Below are positions 12,952 to 13,369 of a DNA stretch of 13,369 nucleotides, piece by piece. Below the pieces are notes generated by a model. It did no database searches and had not been told where the DNA came from. It saw nothing but the letters and a program-made list of their open reading frames with translations. The number at the start of each line of letters is the position of its first letter. The first letter of the stretch is position 1. The position numbers and the translations under genes were made by a program. Source of the stretch: Schleiferiaceae bacterium. GTDB taxonomy: Bacteria > Bacteroidota > Bacteroidia > Flavobacteriales > Schleiferiaceae. The DNA is taken from NCBI GenBank assembly GCA_022424815.1, contig JAKMGS010000025.1, positions 3,912-17,280 on the forward strand, given 5' to 3'.

Positions 12952-13369
12952 ATGAAAAAACGGTTCCTATTCTGCCTTGGATTGGCCTTTTTTGGATGGA
13001 CCAATTCTACTAGTGCCCAAACCATTTCTGTGGCAGGCAGTTCCTTATCGTTCGACGACCCCATCACCTCGAATCCGTCCACAGCAGTGGGTGGATTTTG
13101 TGTTTATAATGATGTAGTTACTATCGGTACCACCTCTTATGATGCCATTGTTTCTATTGACGGTATAACAAATGCCCTTATCTCGGACTTCGATCTCGAT
13201 AATACCGTGAACGGTAATACATCCGAACACTTCAGCCCTTCTGTACTTTGGACCGGATCGAATGGTTTGGTTCGCTATACGATCCAATTCATCGAAGACG
13301 GTACCGCCGCATCACCCGTTCCCGCAACCTTAGGAGATTTTTTCCTCACAGCTTGGGACCTCGATGCAG
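12952..13369 (+). CDS. Secreted protein, 5' end of a longer gene (runs off the window)
   Basis: An ATG at 12952 opens a frame with no stop to the window end, about 139 codons. The product begins MKKRFLFCLGLAFFGWTN followed by STSAQ, a signal peptide with probable cleavage after SAQ or SA. The visible mature part is Ser/Thr/Asp-rich with beta-strand character (VGGFCVYNDVVTIG, SYDAIVSIDGI, FFLTAWDLDA), like the starting domain of large extracellular adhesin or T9SS cargo proteins of Bacteroidota. It shows DGI/DLDN-type acidic loops. No sorting domain is visible because the C-terminus lies outside the window. The upstream 157 bases hold the cysH promoter region as well; no clear promoter for this gene was recognised. 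Confidence 0.8.
   Translation, partial: MKKRFLFCLGLAFFGWTNSTSAQTISVAGSSLSFDDPITSNPSTAVGGFCVYNDVVTIGTTSYDAIVSIDGITNALISDFDLDNTVNGNTSEHFSPSVLWTGSNGLVRYTIQFIEDGTAASPVPATLGDFFLTAWDLDA

Overview
The window looks like a chromosomal segment of a Bacteroidota bacterium, most likely a Flavobacteriales lineage. The evidence is a type IX secretion (T9SS) C-terminal sorting domain, an XrtF-like small exosortase with a mini-substrate, a DUF1080 lipoprotein, the AT-rich terminators and the general lack of strong Shine-Dalgarno sequences. No rRNA, tRNA, CRISPR array, transposase or integrase was seen.

Region 1 (1-2567, + strand, moderate GC): the 3' part of a large secreted T9SS protein, then three tightly packed small genes. 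These are a 60-residue secreted peptide ending in a PLDGG/membrane/basic sorting tail, an XrtF-like exosortase, and a small membrane protein overlapping it. A strong bidirectional hairpin (2574-2592) closes the unit.

Region 2 (2645-6318, - strand): a translationally coupled operon, read in the order Gfo/Idh/MocA dehydrogenase, TIM-barrel isomerase/epimerase, HTATIP2-like NAD(P)-binding protein, DUF1080 lipoprotein. All three junctions are overlapping stop/start codons. Across a 168-bp divergent intergenic region lies Region 3 (6487-10865, + strand): MFS transporter, Tat-exported hydroxypyruvate-isomerase-like TIM barrel, GMC FAD oxidoreductase, and a Tat-exported gluconate-2-dehydrogenase subunit-3-like partner, ending at another hairpin. 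Together Regions 2 and 3 read as a glycoside or keto-sugar catabolic locus: oxidation of a sugar ring, cleavage or hydration through 3-keto intermediates, isomerisation and uptake. The real substrate cannot be read from sequence.

Region 4 (10936-12051): two small membrane proteins on the - strand (one of the DUF2752 family), and a short cysteine-containing + strand gene that looks 5'-truncated. Region 5 (12120-13369): a solitary APS-type CysH reductase on the - strand with a Crp/Fnr-like palindrome just upstream, then the 5' end of a secreted protein running off the window.

The most unusual signals are a 16-nt sequence identical in front of two genes on opposite strands (DUF1080 and GMC oxidoreductase) with identical spacing to the ATG, an AT-richer gene that appears spliced into the sugar operon and whose last codons are that same leader, and an exosortase that seems to lack the usual catalytic histidine beside a substrate with almost no mature passenger.
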